In this document: positions 46,101 to 52,500 of the stretch, piece after piece
How positions within the stretch are numbered: the stretch's first letter is position 1
Layout of the letters: the number at the start of each line of letters is the position of its first letter
Assembly: GCA_905221615.1 (NCBI GenBank)
Contig: CAJNDT010000005.1
Span: 62,001-126,000 of the forward strand
Length of the DNA stretch: 64,000 bases
Direction: 5' to 3'
Source of the DNA: Symbiodinium sp. CCMP2592
Taxonomy: Eukaryota; Sar; Dinophyceae; Suessiales; Symbiodiniaceae
Position numbers and translations under genes: made by a program
The notes under the pieces: generated by a model
Told to the model about the DNA's origin: nothing
Seen by the model: the letters and a program-made list of their open reading frames with translations, nothing else
Databases searched by the model: none

Positions 46101-48441
46101 CTACACTCTCAACATATGGGCGAAAATTGTAGAAGGTTCAAGGCACGAACCCTCTACCCTGCACCTGTTAGGTGTAGGGTATCCTTGATAATCAGAATAG
46201 GGTTTTGGGATATATGGTACTGTAATCAAAATCAGGAAACCCCCAAGCCAGTACTGGCAATTATTTAGGCCCCTAAAGATACCTTATGAGAAGCTGTGCT
46301 CCCGCGAAAGGGCGTGTTTGCGTTTTGCTCATGTACAGGACCATAGTTAGTTTGGGTAAGATGTGTGCGTTCATGTACCAGGTTCATATTGAGTTTTTGC
46401 AGGGTGCACTACTCTTGCTAATTATTCGACCCCCATGTGGCACAAGCTTTGTGGACTGTCGGTTGATTGGCTGGCTCTGTTTCCGTGAATGCTGTGCACC
46501 GTCTACCCTGCCAGTTTGCATCTACCACGCCAGTTTCGGTTTAGGGTTTTGGGGGTTTAGGGGTTAGGGGTTTAGGGGTTTAGGGTTTAGGGGTTTTGGG
46601 TTTAGGGAGTTTTGGAAATAACCCTCAATGCTACAACTGAAGGGTCGATGACGGTTTGTACCCCTAGGGATCTAAGGACTCATATATTCATTGGGTACGG
46701 CCCCCACTCAGTAATAGTTGAGCAATATTCATAATATAGATATAGTAGGACCTTTATACTAGCCCTATTATAGACTCTTACTGTATGGGGGCCGTACCTA
46801 ATACATTCAGGCTTTTGGGCTGGTTTGATCCCTAGGGTATATTGCCACGTTCAGGTTCTGAAGCCTCAAGAGCACGAAGGATGGACGGCTTGTATAAACC
46901 CTAAACCCTAAACCCTAGGCTTTGTAAGTTGAGGAAGTCTCATCGACTCCTCGAATTTCGAACTGCGCAGAATCAATCCTTTTCAGGCCGTAGCTGGAGA
47001 GCCTCTATAAGGGTAACTTTAAAGGGAATCTATATAGGATTGTAGGGGTCAGGGATATAAATCCTGCATTACCCGTAACATTGAGTAGACCATAATTCCC
47101 ATAGTTTGGGGTCCTTGCGGTATTGCAGGAATTATATCAGCAACAGTACAAATTATAGGTGCCAGGTGGAGCATGATCAAAGGGGAGAAGGAGGGACCCT
47201 TAAGGGGGACCCCTAGCCTATAATGGGCTATAGAATGGGTATATAATAGCTATATTAAGGGTACAGTATATACCTAGGGGTCCTTATTAAGGGTCCCTCC
47301 TGTTACCCTTGGACATGATGTTGGGGTAAAGGCAGCTGCCTACGTAGTGTGGCCACCTTTACCATGGCTATGTAAGAAGAATAGCTGCTAATGTAAACTC
47401 CTGAGTAATCAAGACCTTGAAGGTCTGAATTTGAGGATCTCTATCACGACCTCAACAAGGAAATCCTAAAGCCAAAACCGTCCGGAAACCGTGATTTGTC
47501 CAGCATTGACTTTTGATTCTACGATTGTGCAAGCTGCCAAAATAATCTGCAAAAGCCTTCCTTACTTTATCGTAAGGCTCTCTACTACAACTACCCTCAA
47601 CCCGAAACCCTTCACAACCCGAAGCCCTAAACATCCCTAAAACGTGAACCCTGAACCCTTCACCCTACGTACAACATAGACGAAAGCCCCTCTCTCGACT
47701 TTGCGGCCCCCTGTATTGACTGGGCATCGATATCAATACAGGGCCTTAATATTTAGAATGGGGCTTCGGGTTTAGGGTCATAGGGGGGTATACAAATGGT
47801 GCAGTCAAGCTTACCCGAAGGGTCCATGTACCCACCTTACATATACTTTGTCCCAAAAGTACTTCGAAAGGCGACTACTTCAAGGCCACAGCACATACTA
47901 GCACATGCATAGGGGCCCTTAGGGGGGTAGGTGGGAGGGAGGTAGGGGGCCTTAATACACACAAAATAAGGAATTATCAGGTGTATTTTTGGAAGTATAG
48001 TCCCTAGCACCCCCCCCCTACCCCACTAAGGGTCCCCATCATACATAGGGCCCTTGGGGTTGAGGAACCCAAAGGAATCATGTATGTCATCCTCAGCCTT
48101 TTACAATGCAGAACCCTTTGTACATTCCTGTGAAGAACCCTGAGAGTATTGGGTGATTTTTTGATCTTCGAAGCCCTTACAATACTATCTCAACCTGCCA
48201 AAACCAACCTTTTGGCAAGGTCCCTATAAATTTCACGATAGGTTGTGTAATGAGAACCTAAAGAAGAATAGGTTATGGCAGTTTAAGGTAGTCGTAATTT
48301 CGGCTCCTATATTACCCTATACACCACTGAAAGGAACCCTTGAAGGAGCCTATTTGGGCACATGCACCCTTAGGGTTAAAGAAATGGCCCAAGCCAACCT
48401 TCCACTTCCGCGCGGAGTTCGGCAAGGCCCTTTCGCATCTC
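9290..48441 (-). CDS. Micro-exon gene for a tandem IQ-motif protein (13 IQ repeats)
   Basis: Likely a calmodulin or EF-hand binding scaffold, since IQ motifs bind calmodulin-like proteins. Four leader exons (48399-48441, 45977-46041, 43226-43285, 41838-41891) are followed by 38 micro-exons arranged as A'-A-B triplets: A' about EGQDRQQEKEAAKMQ, A about ADQDKQQEQAATKIQ, B AVHRGNLARK. Joining A to B gives IQAVHRGNLARK, a perfect IQxxxRGxxxRK motif. All 38 repeat exons are multiples of three (30-51 nt), start after AG and keep phase 0, so the repeat part is 1470 nt or 490 residues in 30.9 kb, with introns averaging about 0.8 kb. Donors: 25 GC, 9 GT, 2 GA, 2 irregular. The glutamine- and lysine-rich linkers should be helical. 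The true start and the 3' end are not fixed. Joining the leader exons to the repeats rests on matching phases only. I know no named orthologue. Confidence 0.85.
11085..11199. mobile_element. Family E foldback
   Basis: ctagtctccattgtggttcc at one end and aggaactacaatgaagacta at the other; the centre has aggatcctaaccataaaac. Confidence 0.85.
11897..14453 (-). CDS. IQ unit 12
   Basis: A' 14421-14453 EGQDKKDQSDE (33 nt, weakest A' call), donor gcactg. A 12482-12523 APDPQQEQAATKIQ, donor gcaccc. B 11897-11926 AMHRGNLARK, donor gcatac. Confidence 0.7.
12561..12667. mobile_element. Family G foldback (GTGGGAGTTTCCGAAAA type)
   Basis: Arms tgggagtttccggaaactag and ctattttccggaaagtccca with ataaggatcctactattta at the centre. 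Partial copies also occur near 22425-22508, 32891-32955 and 37500-37590. Confidence 0.85.
13244..13335. mobile_element. Family L foldback
   Basis: cttacctttggttagtaggg to ccctactgaccaatggtaag. Confidence 0.88.
15191..15291. mobile_element. Family N foldback (CCTAAGGCTCTAAGGACTC type)
   Basis: ccctaaggctctaaggactc to tggcccattttgagcctgag; the second copy is 59845-59934. Confidence 0.85.
15484..15592. mobile_element. Family I foldback (GGTACGGCCCCCACTCAG type)
   Basis: ggtacggcccccactcagta to gtgtatgggggccgtaccta; the second copy 46693-46800 is nearly identical. Confidence 0.9.
15753..18815 (-). CDS. IQ unit 11
   Basis: A' 18780-18815 EGQEKQQEKAAK (36 nt, no terminal MQ), donor gcactc. A 17557-17601 DAHERQQEEAATKIQ, donor gcgcat. 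B 15753-15782 AIHRGNLVRK, donor gcaact. A family E foldback begins 15 nt from the A' acceptor. Confidence 0.78.
16015..16127. mobile_element. Family B foldback
   Basis: ctaggttacccagtaaccta to ggtattactgggcatcctag; about 90 percent identical by eye to 776-887. Confidence 0.88.
16783..16908. mobile_element. Family Q foldback (CTGTTGATGATATAATCCTG type)
   Basis: ctactgttgatgatataatc to atttatatcatcaacagcag; a related copy at 47045-47163. Confidence 0.82.
17370..17480. mobile_element. Family G foldback
   Basis: tgtgggagtttccaacaata to ttttcggacacccccatg. Confidence 0.82.
17694..17802. mobile_element. Family H palindrome
   Basis: cccagaccttccaaaatccc to gggattttggaaggtctggg. Confidence 0.92.
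17889..17987. mobile_element. Family C foldback (CCAGAAAGTTGGAATATG type)
   Basis: ggaaactccagaaagttag to catattccaactttctggtt. Another full copy is at 7302-7398. Confidence 0.88.
18831..18944. mobile_element. Family E foldback
   Basis: tacctatagtctccat to ggagactgcaggta, 15 nt from the A' exon of IQ unit 11. Confidence 0.88.
19249..20275 (-). CDS. IQ unit 10 lacking a visible A' exon
   Basis: A 20231-20275 EAHDRQQEEAATKIQ, donor gccttg. B 19249-19278 AVHRGNLARK, donor gccggc. I found no convincing A' between 20276 and 20927. Confidence 0.8.
20928..24476 (-). CDS. IQ unit 9 (diverged, long introns)
   Basis: A' 24432-24476 DGQEETHEDATSKTQ. A 22997-23038 QDKQEEDEAATKIQ, donor gccccc. B 20928-20957 ASLRGNFARQ, donor gtgggg; the histidine is lost and the last basic residue is Q. 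The A-B intron is 2 kb and holds several foldback elements. Confidence 0.68.
20985..21083. mobile_element. Family F foldback
   Basis: acttggagaatcatgggact to gtcccatgatccttaagt; 27 nt from the B exon of IQ unit 9. Confidence 0.85.
22141..22252. mobile_element. Family E foldback
   Basis: tacctatagtatccattgta to ggagactataggtac. Confidence 0.88.
22707..22814. mobile_element. Family G foldback
   Basis: catgggggtttccgaaaatt to tattttccgaaactcccaca. Confidence 0.88.
23070..23187. mobile_element. Family F foldback
   Basis: ggatcatgggacttagtaag to actaagtctactgatccttt; first of three foldbacks in tandem (next 23192-23307 and 23331-23440). Confidence 0.82.
23192..23307. mobile_element. Family M foldback (ACTTGTCGGGTATCAT type)
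   Basis: ccctacttgtcgggtatcat to ttaaaggttacctgctctac. Related copies at 10903-10989 and 53963-54040. Confidence 0.75.
23331..23440. mobile_element. Family F foldback
   Basis: tggaggatcaggggacttag to ctaagcaccatgatccttta. Confidence 0.82.
23822..23953. repeat. (GA)n simple repeat
   Basis: gagagagaga runs with gaga-c interruptions; it produces long spurious open frames on both strands. Confidence 0.97.
24853..24987. mobile_element. Family E foldback with TA expansion
   Basis: Normal family E arms around a (TA)n run of roughly 38 bp at the centre, and directly abutting a family F element at 24986. Confidence 0.88.
24986..25098. mobile_element. Family F foldback abutting a family E copy
   Basis: acttggaggatcatgggact to agtcccatgatcctttaagt, sharing its first bases with the end of the family E element. 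Confidence 0.88.
25513..25625. mobile_element. Family E foldback
   Basis: tacctatagtctccattgta to aatggagactataggta. Confidence 0.9.
25970..26096. mobile_element. Family G foldback
   Basis: tggagtttccggaaatagg to cagttcggaaactcccatt. Confidence 0.82.
26155..27308 (-). CDS. IQ unit 8 (diverged)
   Basis: A' 27264-27308 EKHEKPDESMASPTQ is weakly conserved. A 26900-26941 DQQKQQEEAAAKIQ is followed by ttgcag, an abnormal donor unless GT one base earlier is used. B 26155-26184 AAHRGVLSRK, GA donor gaggcc. The IQ core arginines remain. Confidence 0.7.
27720..29421 (-). CDS. IQ unit 7
   Basis: A' 29377-29421 EQHDRQEEKVASKIQ, donor gtgctt. A 27966-28010 EDQQKQQQEAATKIQ, donor gcgccc. B 27720-27749 AVHRGNLARK, donor gtgacg. 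The A'-A intron contains a family A element with an expanded TA/ATA core. Confidence 0.85.
28042..28362. mobile_element. Family A elements with a very expanded TA/ATAATA core
   Basis: Family A-like ends (agtataggggccctag and gacccctatattgg) enclose a (TA)n run at about 28077-28115 and a long ata/aat tract to 28245, then a second family A-like motif (ataataagggatccccaaaa). Probably two elements or one with a large simple-repeat expansion. Confidence 0.65.
28790..28906. mobile_element. Family D foldback (ACAGTAGAAACCCAACAG type)
   Basis: tacagtagaaacccaacagt to caactttatggggtttactg; the second copy is 34682-34798. Confidence 0.86.
29773..29880. mobile_element. Family O foldback (GGGTGGTTGTCAAAAT type)
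   Basis: atgggtggttgtcaaaatta to accataatttccacacgcac. Other copies: 51636-51734 and, inverted, 21274-21373. Confidence 0.84.
29876..29975. mobile_element. Family G foldback
   Basis: tatgggagtttccaacaat to aactttcggaaactctgaa; directly follows a family O element. Confidence 0.8.
30282..30395. mobile_element. Family E foldback
   Basis: ctacctgtagtctccattgt to caatggagactataggta; the centre is in the opposite orientation to the copy at 25513. Confidence 0.9.
30855..31676 (-). CDS. IQ unit 6
   Basis: A' 31632-31676 EGQDHRHEKEAAQIQ; the next bases acacgc are not a normal donor, though a GA donor one base earlier is possible. A 31100-31144 ADQEKQQAEAATKIQ, donor gcaccc. B 30855-30884 AVHRGNLARK, donor gtgggt. 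Confidence 0.8.
31000..31088. mobile_element. Family A foldback next to an IQ exon
   Basis: caggggccttgtaaatagaa to ggtaattatttgggctccta, 11 nt from the A exon of IQ unit 6. Confidence 0.75.
31684..31901. mobile_element. Family G foldback interrupted by a family E foldback
   Basis: Outer family G arms are gtgggggtttccgaaaacag and aattttcggaaactcccatg. At 31712-31822 a complete family E element interrupts it. The junctions read ggaccc-TA and TA-atatgg, where intact family G copies have a single TA, so the insertion made a 2-bp TA duplication. Confidence 0.85.
32187..32787 (-). CDS. IQ unit 5 (consensus-like)
   Basis: A' 32743-32787 EGQDRQQEKEAAKMQ, donor gcagtt. A 32473-32517 ADQDKQQEQAATKIQ, donor gcactg. 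B 32187-32216 AVHRGNLARK, donor gtgcga. This is the most compact unit, three exons in 601 bp, and serves as the reference. Confidence 0.9.
33100..33178. mobile_element. Family E foldback, internally deleted
   Basis: ctacccatggtctccattg to caatggagactataggtag with only a short centre. Confidence 0.82.
33581..34846 (-). CDS. IQ unit 4
   Basis: A' 34811-34846 EGRQEKEAAKMQ (36 nt, three residues shorter), donor gcactt. A 33992-34042 AEQDKQQAEADAATKIQ (51 nt, two residues longer), donor gcaccg. B 33581-33610 AVHRGNLARK, donor gtgtgg. A foldback element ends 12 nt from the A' exon. Confidence 0.85.
34682..34798. mobile_element. Family D foldback
   Basis: tacagtagaagccaaaaagt to caactttatggggttcactg; ends 12 nt from the A' exon of IQ unit 4. 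Confidence 0.86.
34887..35010. mobile_element. Family K foldback (AAGGAGGGACCCTTAA type)
   Basis: aaaaggagggacccttaatg to ttaaaggtccctcctttta; the second copy is 47178-47310. Confidence 0.87.
35421..35538. mobile_element. Family A foldback
   Basis: taggggccttgatcattaga to tggcaattatttaagccgct; a second copy follows at 35596-35709. Confidence 0.8.
35775..36706 (-). CDS. IQ unit 3
   Basis: A' 36662-36706 EGQDRQQEREAAKMQ, donor gcactt. A 36147-36191 ADQDKQQQEAATRIQ, donor gcaact. B 35775-35804 AIHRGNLARK, donor gtgcgg. The intron next to B shares ggtccgtggcacctctgaag-like sequence with units 4 and 5, so introns were duplicated along with exons. Confidence 0.87.
36481..36588. mobile_element. 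Family A foldback
   Basis: tagggccttaataattagaa to gggtaattatttcaacccgt with a G-run of 13 at the inner arm. Confidence 0.8.
37438..38296 (-). CDS. IQ unit 2
   Basis: A' 38255-38296 EGHDLQEKEMAKMQ (42 nt), donor gcactt. A 37997-38041 ADQEKQQADAAVKIQ, donor gcacct. B 37438-37467 AVHRGNLARK, donor gtgcga. Confidence 0.85.
38755..38965. repeat. CATA/CATG-type simple sequence inside the IQ gene
   Basis: Repeated acatacat and catgcatg units just below the B exon of IQ unit 1. Similar tracts are at 18405-18560, 36240-36312, 36950-37040 and 63340-63380. Confidence 0.88.
39008..40210 (-). CDS. IQ unit 1 (A', A, B micro-exons)
   Basis: A' 40166-40210 DLHDKHEEEAAAKIQ, donor gtatct. A 39445-39489 ADHDRQQDLAATKIQ, donor gcaagc. 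B 39008-39037 AVHRGNMARK, donor gccaca. In this first unit A' itself ends in KIQ rather than KMQ, supporting the view that A' descends from an A-type exon. The A-B intron holds CATA-rich simple sequence nearby. Confidence 0.8.
40540..40800. repeat. Degenerate interspersed GGTATTCTA-type motif cluster
   Basis: The motif gtattctaaagg and its variants (gatattctatata, gggtattcaa, gtattctatat) recur at short intervals over about 260 bp, continuing sparsely to about 40940. Not a foldback and not telomere-like. Confidence 0.55.
41117..41227. mobile_element. Family E foldback
   Basis: cctatagtctcattgtagtt to caatggagactttaggta. Confidence 0.88.
41451..41563. mobile_element. Family E foldback
   Basis: tacctatagtctccattgta to caatggagactataggta. 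Confidence 0.9.
41838..41891 (-). CDS. Candidate leader exon of the IQ gene
   Basis: Reads VTRAEADASKAMKERRAR, 54 nt in phase 0, after tgacaag and before the GA donor gaggtc. The charged helical peptide resembles the linker composition of the IQ repeats that follow at 40210 and below. Confidence 0.55.
42432..42698. mobile_element. Composite of family B and family C foldbacks between 23-bp direct repeats
   Basis: A truncated family B (42455-42555) runs into a complete family C (42556-42672, agaagccagaaagctggaac to gttccaactttctggcttct). The block is flanked by agcatggaggccttactagt at 42434 and agcatggaggccttactggt at 42675. Confidence 0.75.
42801..42910. mobile_element. Family H palindrome
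   Basis: ccccagaccttccaaaaatc to aaaggattttggaagggctg. Confidence 0.9.
42910..43110 (+). repeat. CCCTAAA-like tract
   Basis: Degenerate aaccctaaacccaaaaccg-type sequence; a TTTAGGG-type tract in the opposite orientation follows at 43286-43400, so the exon 43226-43285 is bracketed much as eS6 exon 1 is. Confidence 0.8.
43226..43285 (-). CDS. Candidate leader exon of the IQ gene
   Basis: Reads LPDEAKDFRLSELRQLVNSQ, 60 nt in phase 0, after ccctaag and before the GC donor gcttcc. It is flanked on both sides by TTTAGGG/CCCTAAA-like sequence, which makes the coding patch conspicuous. Amphipathic helical character; no family recognised. Confidence 0.55.
45321..45427. mobile_element. Family G foldback
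   Basis: cgggagtttccgaaaattag to cctattttcggaaactccca. Confidence 0.9.
45819..45924. mobile_element. Family G foldback
   Basis: agcagtttccgaaaatagg to tcagtttccggaaactccca. Confidence 0.86.
45977..46041 (-). CDS. Candidate leader exon of the IQ gene
   Basis: After ctgaag the sequence begins with two bases completing a codon, then reads YGWNLESVKYYRLKTYKG and GQY, ending at the GT donor gttaca. The 65 nt convert phase 1 to phase 0. It stands out as coding-like in an otherwise repeat-filled stretch. No domain recognised. Confidence 0.55.
46693..46800. mobile_element. Family I foldback
   Basis: gggtacggcccccactcagt to ctgtatgggggccgtaccta. Confidence 0.9.
47178..47310. mobile_element. Family K foldback
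   Basis: gagaaggagggacccttaag to taagggtccctcctgttacc. Confidence 0.87.
48399..48441 (-). CDS. Candidate leader exon of the IQ gene (coiled coil)
   Basis: Reads EMRKGLAELRAEVE plus one base, after cttcaag and before the GT donor gttggc. The 43 nt end in phase 1, exactly what the exon at 45977-46041 needs; together they give EVE-A-YGW. The composition is helical and heptad-like. Assignment to the IQ gene is by phase and position. Confidence 0.5.
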
Positions 48442-48460
48442 CTTGAAGTGTCAGGGCCCT

Positions 48461-48563
48461 AAGGGTCCATGTACCCAAATAGTATATACTTTGGCCCCAA
48501 TGTACCTATATAGGGACTACTTTAAGGCCAATGTATATACTATACGGGTACATGGACCCTTAG
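48461..48563. mobile_element. Family J foldback (AGGGTCCATGTACCC type)
   Basis: aagggtccatgtacccaaat to tacgggtacatggaccctta; 20 nt from the exon 48399-48441. Other copies: 54190-54280, with variants near 47815-47915 and 26605-26705. Confidence 0.88.
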
Positions 48564-48597
48564 GGGTTCAGGGTTTAGGGCTCCTTTCAGGGATCTC

Positions 48598-48662
48598 CCG
48601 GTGTCCGGCCGCCACGTTTTAGCACCATCCACGGTGAGCTCAAACGAACGCGTCTTTTCTGC
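48598..48662 (-). CDS. Candidate exon between the RCC1-like and IQ genes
   Basis: After aagaccag the frame reads AEKTRSFELTVDGAKTWRPD with GT (gtggat) or GA (gagatc) donor options. It could be the next leader exon of the IQ gene or a 3' exon of the RCC1-like gene. No domain recognised. Confidence 0.35.
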
Positions 48663-48999
48663 CTGGTCTTGGGTTCTGCTTGCGGTGAGACGCACTCCGA
48701 GGCACGGCTGAAAAACCTAGCTCATCTTATCTCGTTTAGACACCAAGCCCTGCCAGCCTCAAAGTCACCAGAGCGACTTTGCACACTGGTCCCCAATTGT
48801 TTAAATTTCATGGTGCGGTGCTCCTGCACCCAGAGCTCCACACTAAAAGTCTGGCACTTAGAAACCTCGGACGGGTTCGTTGCATGGACTGCTAATTAGA
48901 AGCTAATTACTTCATGGAGGCGGCAATGCAGTGCAAGAGTCAGGGATTGGGAGCTTAGGCTGTTCTGGGTTTAGACTTGCAAGGATGCATCCATGCATG

Positions 49000-50123
49000 T
49001 CAACACCAGTCCGCATGCGCGCCCCAGGTTACCACAAATCCGCTGCGCAAGATTGCAGCGAAGACCTTCTTGCAAGCTTGAATCTGCTGCACATCCTTCA
49101 GCTGCTGCTGAACATGGCTACTGTCACCGCCATTTTCGGGATGACCCCAGGTCACAACAGACCCATCATTCCGGATGGCAGCAAATGCAAACTCGGTGCC
49201 TTGGATCATCTTCACATTCGTCAGCTGCGCTTGCATCGCACTGCTGTCACCACCTTCAGCTGCATCGCCCCAGGTCACGACAGATCCATCACCAAGGATG
49301 GCTGCGAAAGCGCCCCCAGAGGCTTGGATCTGCTGCACACTCTTCAACCGCTCAATAGCAGCGAGGTCTCCAGCATAGTCTGCGAAACAAATCTGTTGGT
49401 CCATTTCGCCCCACGTCACCACGGATCCGTCGCTCAAGAGAGCGGCAAAGGACCTCCTAGAAGCCTGGATCTGCGTTACAGCTTTCAGTTGATCCTGAAC
49501 ATCGCTACTATCACCTCCATATTGGAAATCACCCCAGGTGACAACCGAGCCGTTGCTCAGGACCGCAGCAAATGCTGCTTCGGTTGCTTGGATCTGCTGT
49601 ACGTTCTGCAGCCTGACTTCAACGGAGCTACTGTTGCCACCGTAATCAGCATCTCCCCAAGTCACCACGGCACCATTCCCGAGGATAGCAGCAAATGCCG
49701 TGTAAGTAGACTGAATATGCCGAACATCTCTCAGCTTCTCCTTCACTTTGCTGCTGTCCCCGCCGTAGTCCTCGTCACCCCACGTCACCACAGATCCATC
49801 TTTGAGGATTGCGGCAAACGCGTTTTGTGTGGATTGTATCTGCTGAACTGTTGTTAGCTGGTCCCGCACAGCACTGCTGTCGCCACCGTAGTCGATATGA
49901 CCCCAGGTCACAACGGATCCGTCGGCGAGTATGGCTGCAAATGCTCGAAAGGACCCTTGAATGTGCTTCACGTTCTTCAGGCAATGCTGCACGGCACCAC
50001 TGTCACCGCCGCAGGCAGCATTGCCCCAGGTAACAACGGACCCGTCGGTCAGGATCGCTGCGAAGGCGTGGTGATTAGCTTGGACCAGGTTTACGTTCTT
50101 CAGTTGGTCTTGCGCAAGGCCAC
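49000..50123 (-). CDS. RCC1-like beta-propeller repeat protein, main exon
   Basis: One uninterrupted frame carries eight full repeats and a ninth partial one, each about 45 residues, with the pattern FAAILxDGSVVTWGDxxYGGDSS and linkers like VQDQLKNVQQIQA. RCC1-type repeats fold as blades of a propeller and typically act as scaffolds, as in exchange factors or HERC ligases; the specific role cannot be told. The sixth repeat has an insertion after VVTWGEMDQQ. The acceptor is proposed at cgtag|GTGGCC, in phase with the upstream exon ending at 50324. The frame closes at TGA at 49000 after VVTWGAHADWC, but a GC donor just before is possible, so the protein may continue. Highly similar repeat proteins are expanded in dinoflagellates, which supports the taxonomic call. 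Confidence 0.92.
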
Positions 50124-50323
50124 CTACGTTGACAACCCGCTGTAACACAAGGAACGATACTCACTGCCCACATGCAAAGCGTTCGTATCTAGATGAGAAC
50201 CCGGAAACCGAAACTTACAGCTCGTCCAACAGCACTCTCAGCGCCGCTCTAAACTCCACCCCGAGAACCATGACAAGAACCATTAAACGATCTTCTGTGC
50301 CCATGTCGGCAAGCAAGCCAGGC

Positions 50324-50481
50324 CGCTGTCACCACCGAAGGCGGCATCACCGCGTGTAGTAACGGAGCCCTCGGAAAGGATGGCAGCGGCATACAGGGAT
50401 GTTCTCACCTCGGACGACCCGCGTTGGGTTGAACGTATAAGTGCACCATCTGCCTTTGTGATGTCGACGAAGCGAAATGGC
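50324..50481 (-). CDS. RCC1-like gene, upstream exon
   Basis: The frame reads PFRFVDITKADGALIRST and then SLYAAAILSEGSVTTRGD and AAFGGDSG, a clear extra RCC1 repeat. It ends in phase 1 at a GC donor (gcctgg) that matches the 50123 acceptor. The 5' edge (gggttag) is less sure. The repeat core has TTRG where others have VTWG. Confidence 0.8.
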
Positions 50482-50579
50482 CTAACCCATATTATAGTAC
50501 CCTATAAAGATCCCTTATAGTAACCCTTATAGTCCCTTTAAAGGAACCCTAAACCCTGAGTATTATCGAGTTTGCTTAC

Positions 50580-50787
50580 AGGGCTTGAACTCAAAGCCAG
50601 CTGCACGCACAGTGCTTGCACCTGCACATGGTTCATCCTTCCCGTCGGCCAGAGCATGCTGCACCCGCTGCATCAGCTCCTTGGCTTGCATTTTCAGAAC
50701 TTTCGTTATGTTTTGTCTGGTTGAGGTGCTGCCGGTGTGTACGGATGAACCTTGCGCCTCGCTTGTAGCCGCCGTTGTCCAGAGGTG
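50580..50787 (-). CDS. Candidate exon 5' of the RCC1-like repeats
   Basis: Starts at gccattag with HLWTTAATSEAQGSS, continues through ITKVLKMQAKELMQRVQHAL and ADGKDEPCAGAS, and ends FEFKP at a strong GT donor gtaagc. 208 nt, phase 0 to phase 1. The helical KVLKMQAKELMQRVQ part looks genuine. Position suggests the N-terminal region of the RCC1-like protein, though the phase into 50481 does not fit perfectly. Confidence 0.6.
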
Positions 50788-51419
50788 CTAATGGCACCGT
50801 GCTAGATGGCTCCTATGAGGGTCCTGACTATGTGTCGGTGGTCATCTTCCTGCGCTTCTGCTGTCTTCGTTCATGGGTAGTTATAAGCGGGATTGTGAGT
50901 AGGGTAACTATACTTCTAACCCAGAGTAGCATAAGATGAGTACCGGTCTCGTCGCTTTGGTTCATCTGATGCATCGACAACACTACCACCGTCTCCCTCA
51001 GCCGATCACCGCATGTTTCGGCTCGAAGTTCCCACACTTCAATGGTATTTCGATGACATTGTGTCCCTGACATTATTAAAAAACGAAGAAACTTACCGAA
51101 CATAAGAAAACATGACGCATCAAAATAAGGGAAAATCGAGGGCGGTTTCGAGTCTTTTCTCCGGGGCACACGAGCGCGAGCTTGTCGTGGAAGCGGATTG
51201 TGTTCTTTACACGTTGGCGTTCGTTCTCTGTTCCATGTCGGTACACGACACGATTTTTGGTATGTCGACACGTACTTTTGACATGGTGGTCCTTTTCTTA
51301 TTACATGTCGGTACGCGTTCTTTTTGTGTTGACACGCACTGCTTTGAGCATGGTGGCACACGGCTTTGACATGTCCGCGGAGGTCTTCTGCAGGTCTACC
51401 TGTCGCAGGTGGGTTCGTC

Positions 51420-51521
51420 CAGGCCCCCTGCTCTCTCGTGGAAACCTTTCTCCCAGAGCTTCCGGATCAGGCCTTGCTTTCGGTTGTCGGCAACCCTGTA
51501 TGCTGTCAGCTCCGAGTTAAG
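51420..51521 (-). CDS. Candidate exon, possibly RCC1-like gene 5' part
   Basis: After ctacctgcag the frame reads LNSELTAYRVADNRKQGL and IRKLWEKGFHERAGGLDE. The first 76 nt end at a GT donor (gtttcc, phase 1), but coding character continues to GA-type donors near 51420. No domain recognised. Confidence 0.55.
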
Positions 51522-51635
51522 CTGCAGGTAGAAAAGCCGCCGCAGCCCCGAATCCTAAACCCACAGGCCCCATGCAGCCTAAACCCCACAGCACCTCATA
51601 AACGTCCGTAAACCTCACGAAGAACCGGCTATACT

Positions 51636-51734
51636 CATAAGGGTGGTTGTCAAAATCATGGTCCCTAATATAATACGGCACCTATTATTTCGGGTACCAA
51701 AAAAGGGACCCCCACTTTAACAACCACCCATAAG
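51636..51734. mobile_element. Family O foldback
   Basis: ataagggtggttgtcaaaat to actttaacaaccacccataa. Confidence 0.86.
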
Positions 51735-51739
51735 AAGGC

Positions 51740-51826
51740 CCGAGGTCGCCCACATAGGCGGCCGCGTCAGCCTCCACCACGACGCGAGGGCTCGGCAGTG
51801 GTTCCACCACGGGGCTCGCCATGGTG
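51740..51826 (-). CDS. Candidate first exon with ATG in good context
   Basis: An AG at 51827 is followed by cacc and ATGGCG; the frame reads MASPVVEPLPSPRVVVEADA and on to GDLG. A GC donor is available after VVVE (phase 0, matching 51521) and others near 51740. The AG just before the leader could be a trans-splicing acceptor. A likely start for the RCC1-like gene, but unproven. Confidence 0.5.
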
Positions 51827-52500
51827 CTGATATGGATAGTTGGGGGCTTTGGTGCTTACCTTAAGGACGACATGAACCCTGAAAGGGTTTAAGGTTCGTA
51901 TACCATATAGGGATTCATAGTGTATGGGCTTTGGGCCCCTGCTTTTAAGGGCTATTTGGTCCTTCAGGTACAAGGCCTTCGAGGGCAATTGTAGGCCAGT
52001 CAGACAACCCAATGCTATCAACAAAGTTGCTGGCAACAAGATGTTTCTGAAGTCCTGAAGTTGGCCCGGTGCAATCGATCCAGAGCTGAAAGGCATGCAG
52101 GGAGGCAAGGGTTTGGAGGTTTTGGAGTAAGGGTTAGGGTTTTGCATTTGAAGGCTTCGGGTGTACTGTAGGGGTTTAGGGCCTCCGTGTTGGAATGGTT
52201 TGGCTTCCTCAGACCGACAAGGGTCAAGCTCGTAGCTGTTCGAGACATAGATGCCGTGAGCTTGCATACAAACAACAGCTGAGTTCATGTGCACGACAGC
52301 ACGAAGTCAGGAAGAAGCAGGTACATGACATACGCCGCTGCATGCCATGAGGGTGCAGCCTGAACCCTAAAACCACAAACCCGGGTGCTGAGGATCTTGT
52401 CTGAACCGTCGAAACAGCAAGTGAAATGTTTCTGAATTTCGGGAGCCGGAGCCTTTAAGTGGCATGTCCTTTATGATTTATGACTCTCTACCTTCACTCT

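Noticed and set aside
47452-47634. Possible exon reading DKVRKAFADYFGSLHNRR
   Set aside because: The peptide looks plausible, but splice edges are ambiguous and it would have to fit between phase-matched exons at 48399 and 46041; not called.
48931-49857. 308-codon plus-strand ORF
   Set aside because: Exact antisense of the RCC1-like repeats, with periodicity coming from the minus-strand gene.
50828-51361. 177-codon minus-strand ORF
   Set aside because: It begins at a non-ATG codon, lacks coding-like splice flanks, and contains part of a foldback; I see no family or conserved pattern.
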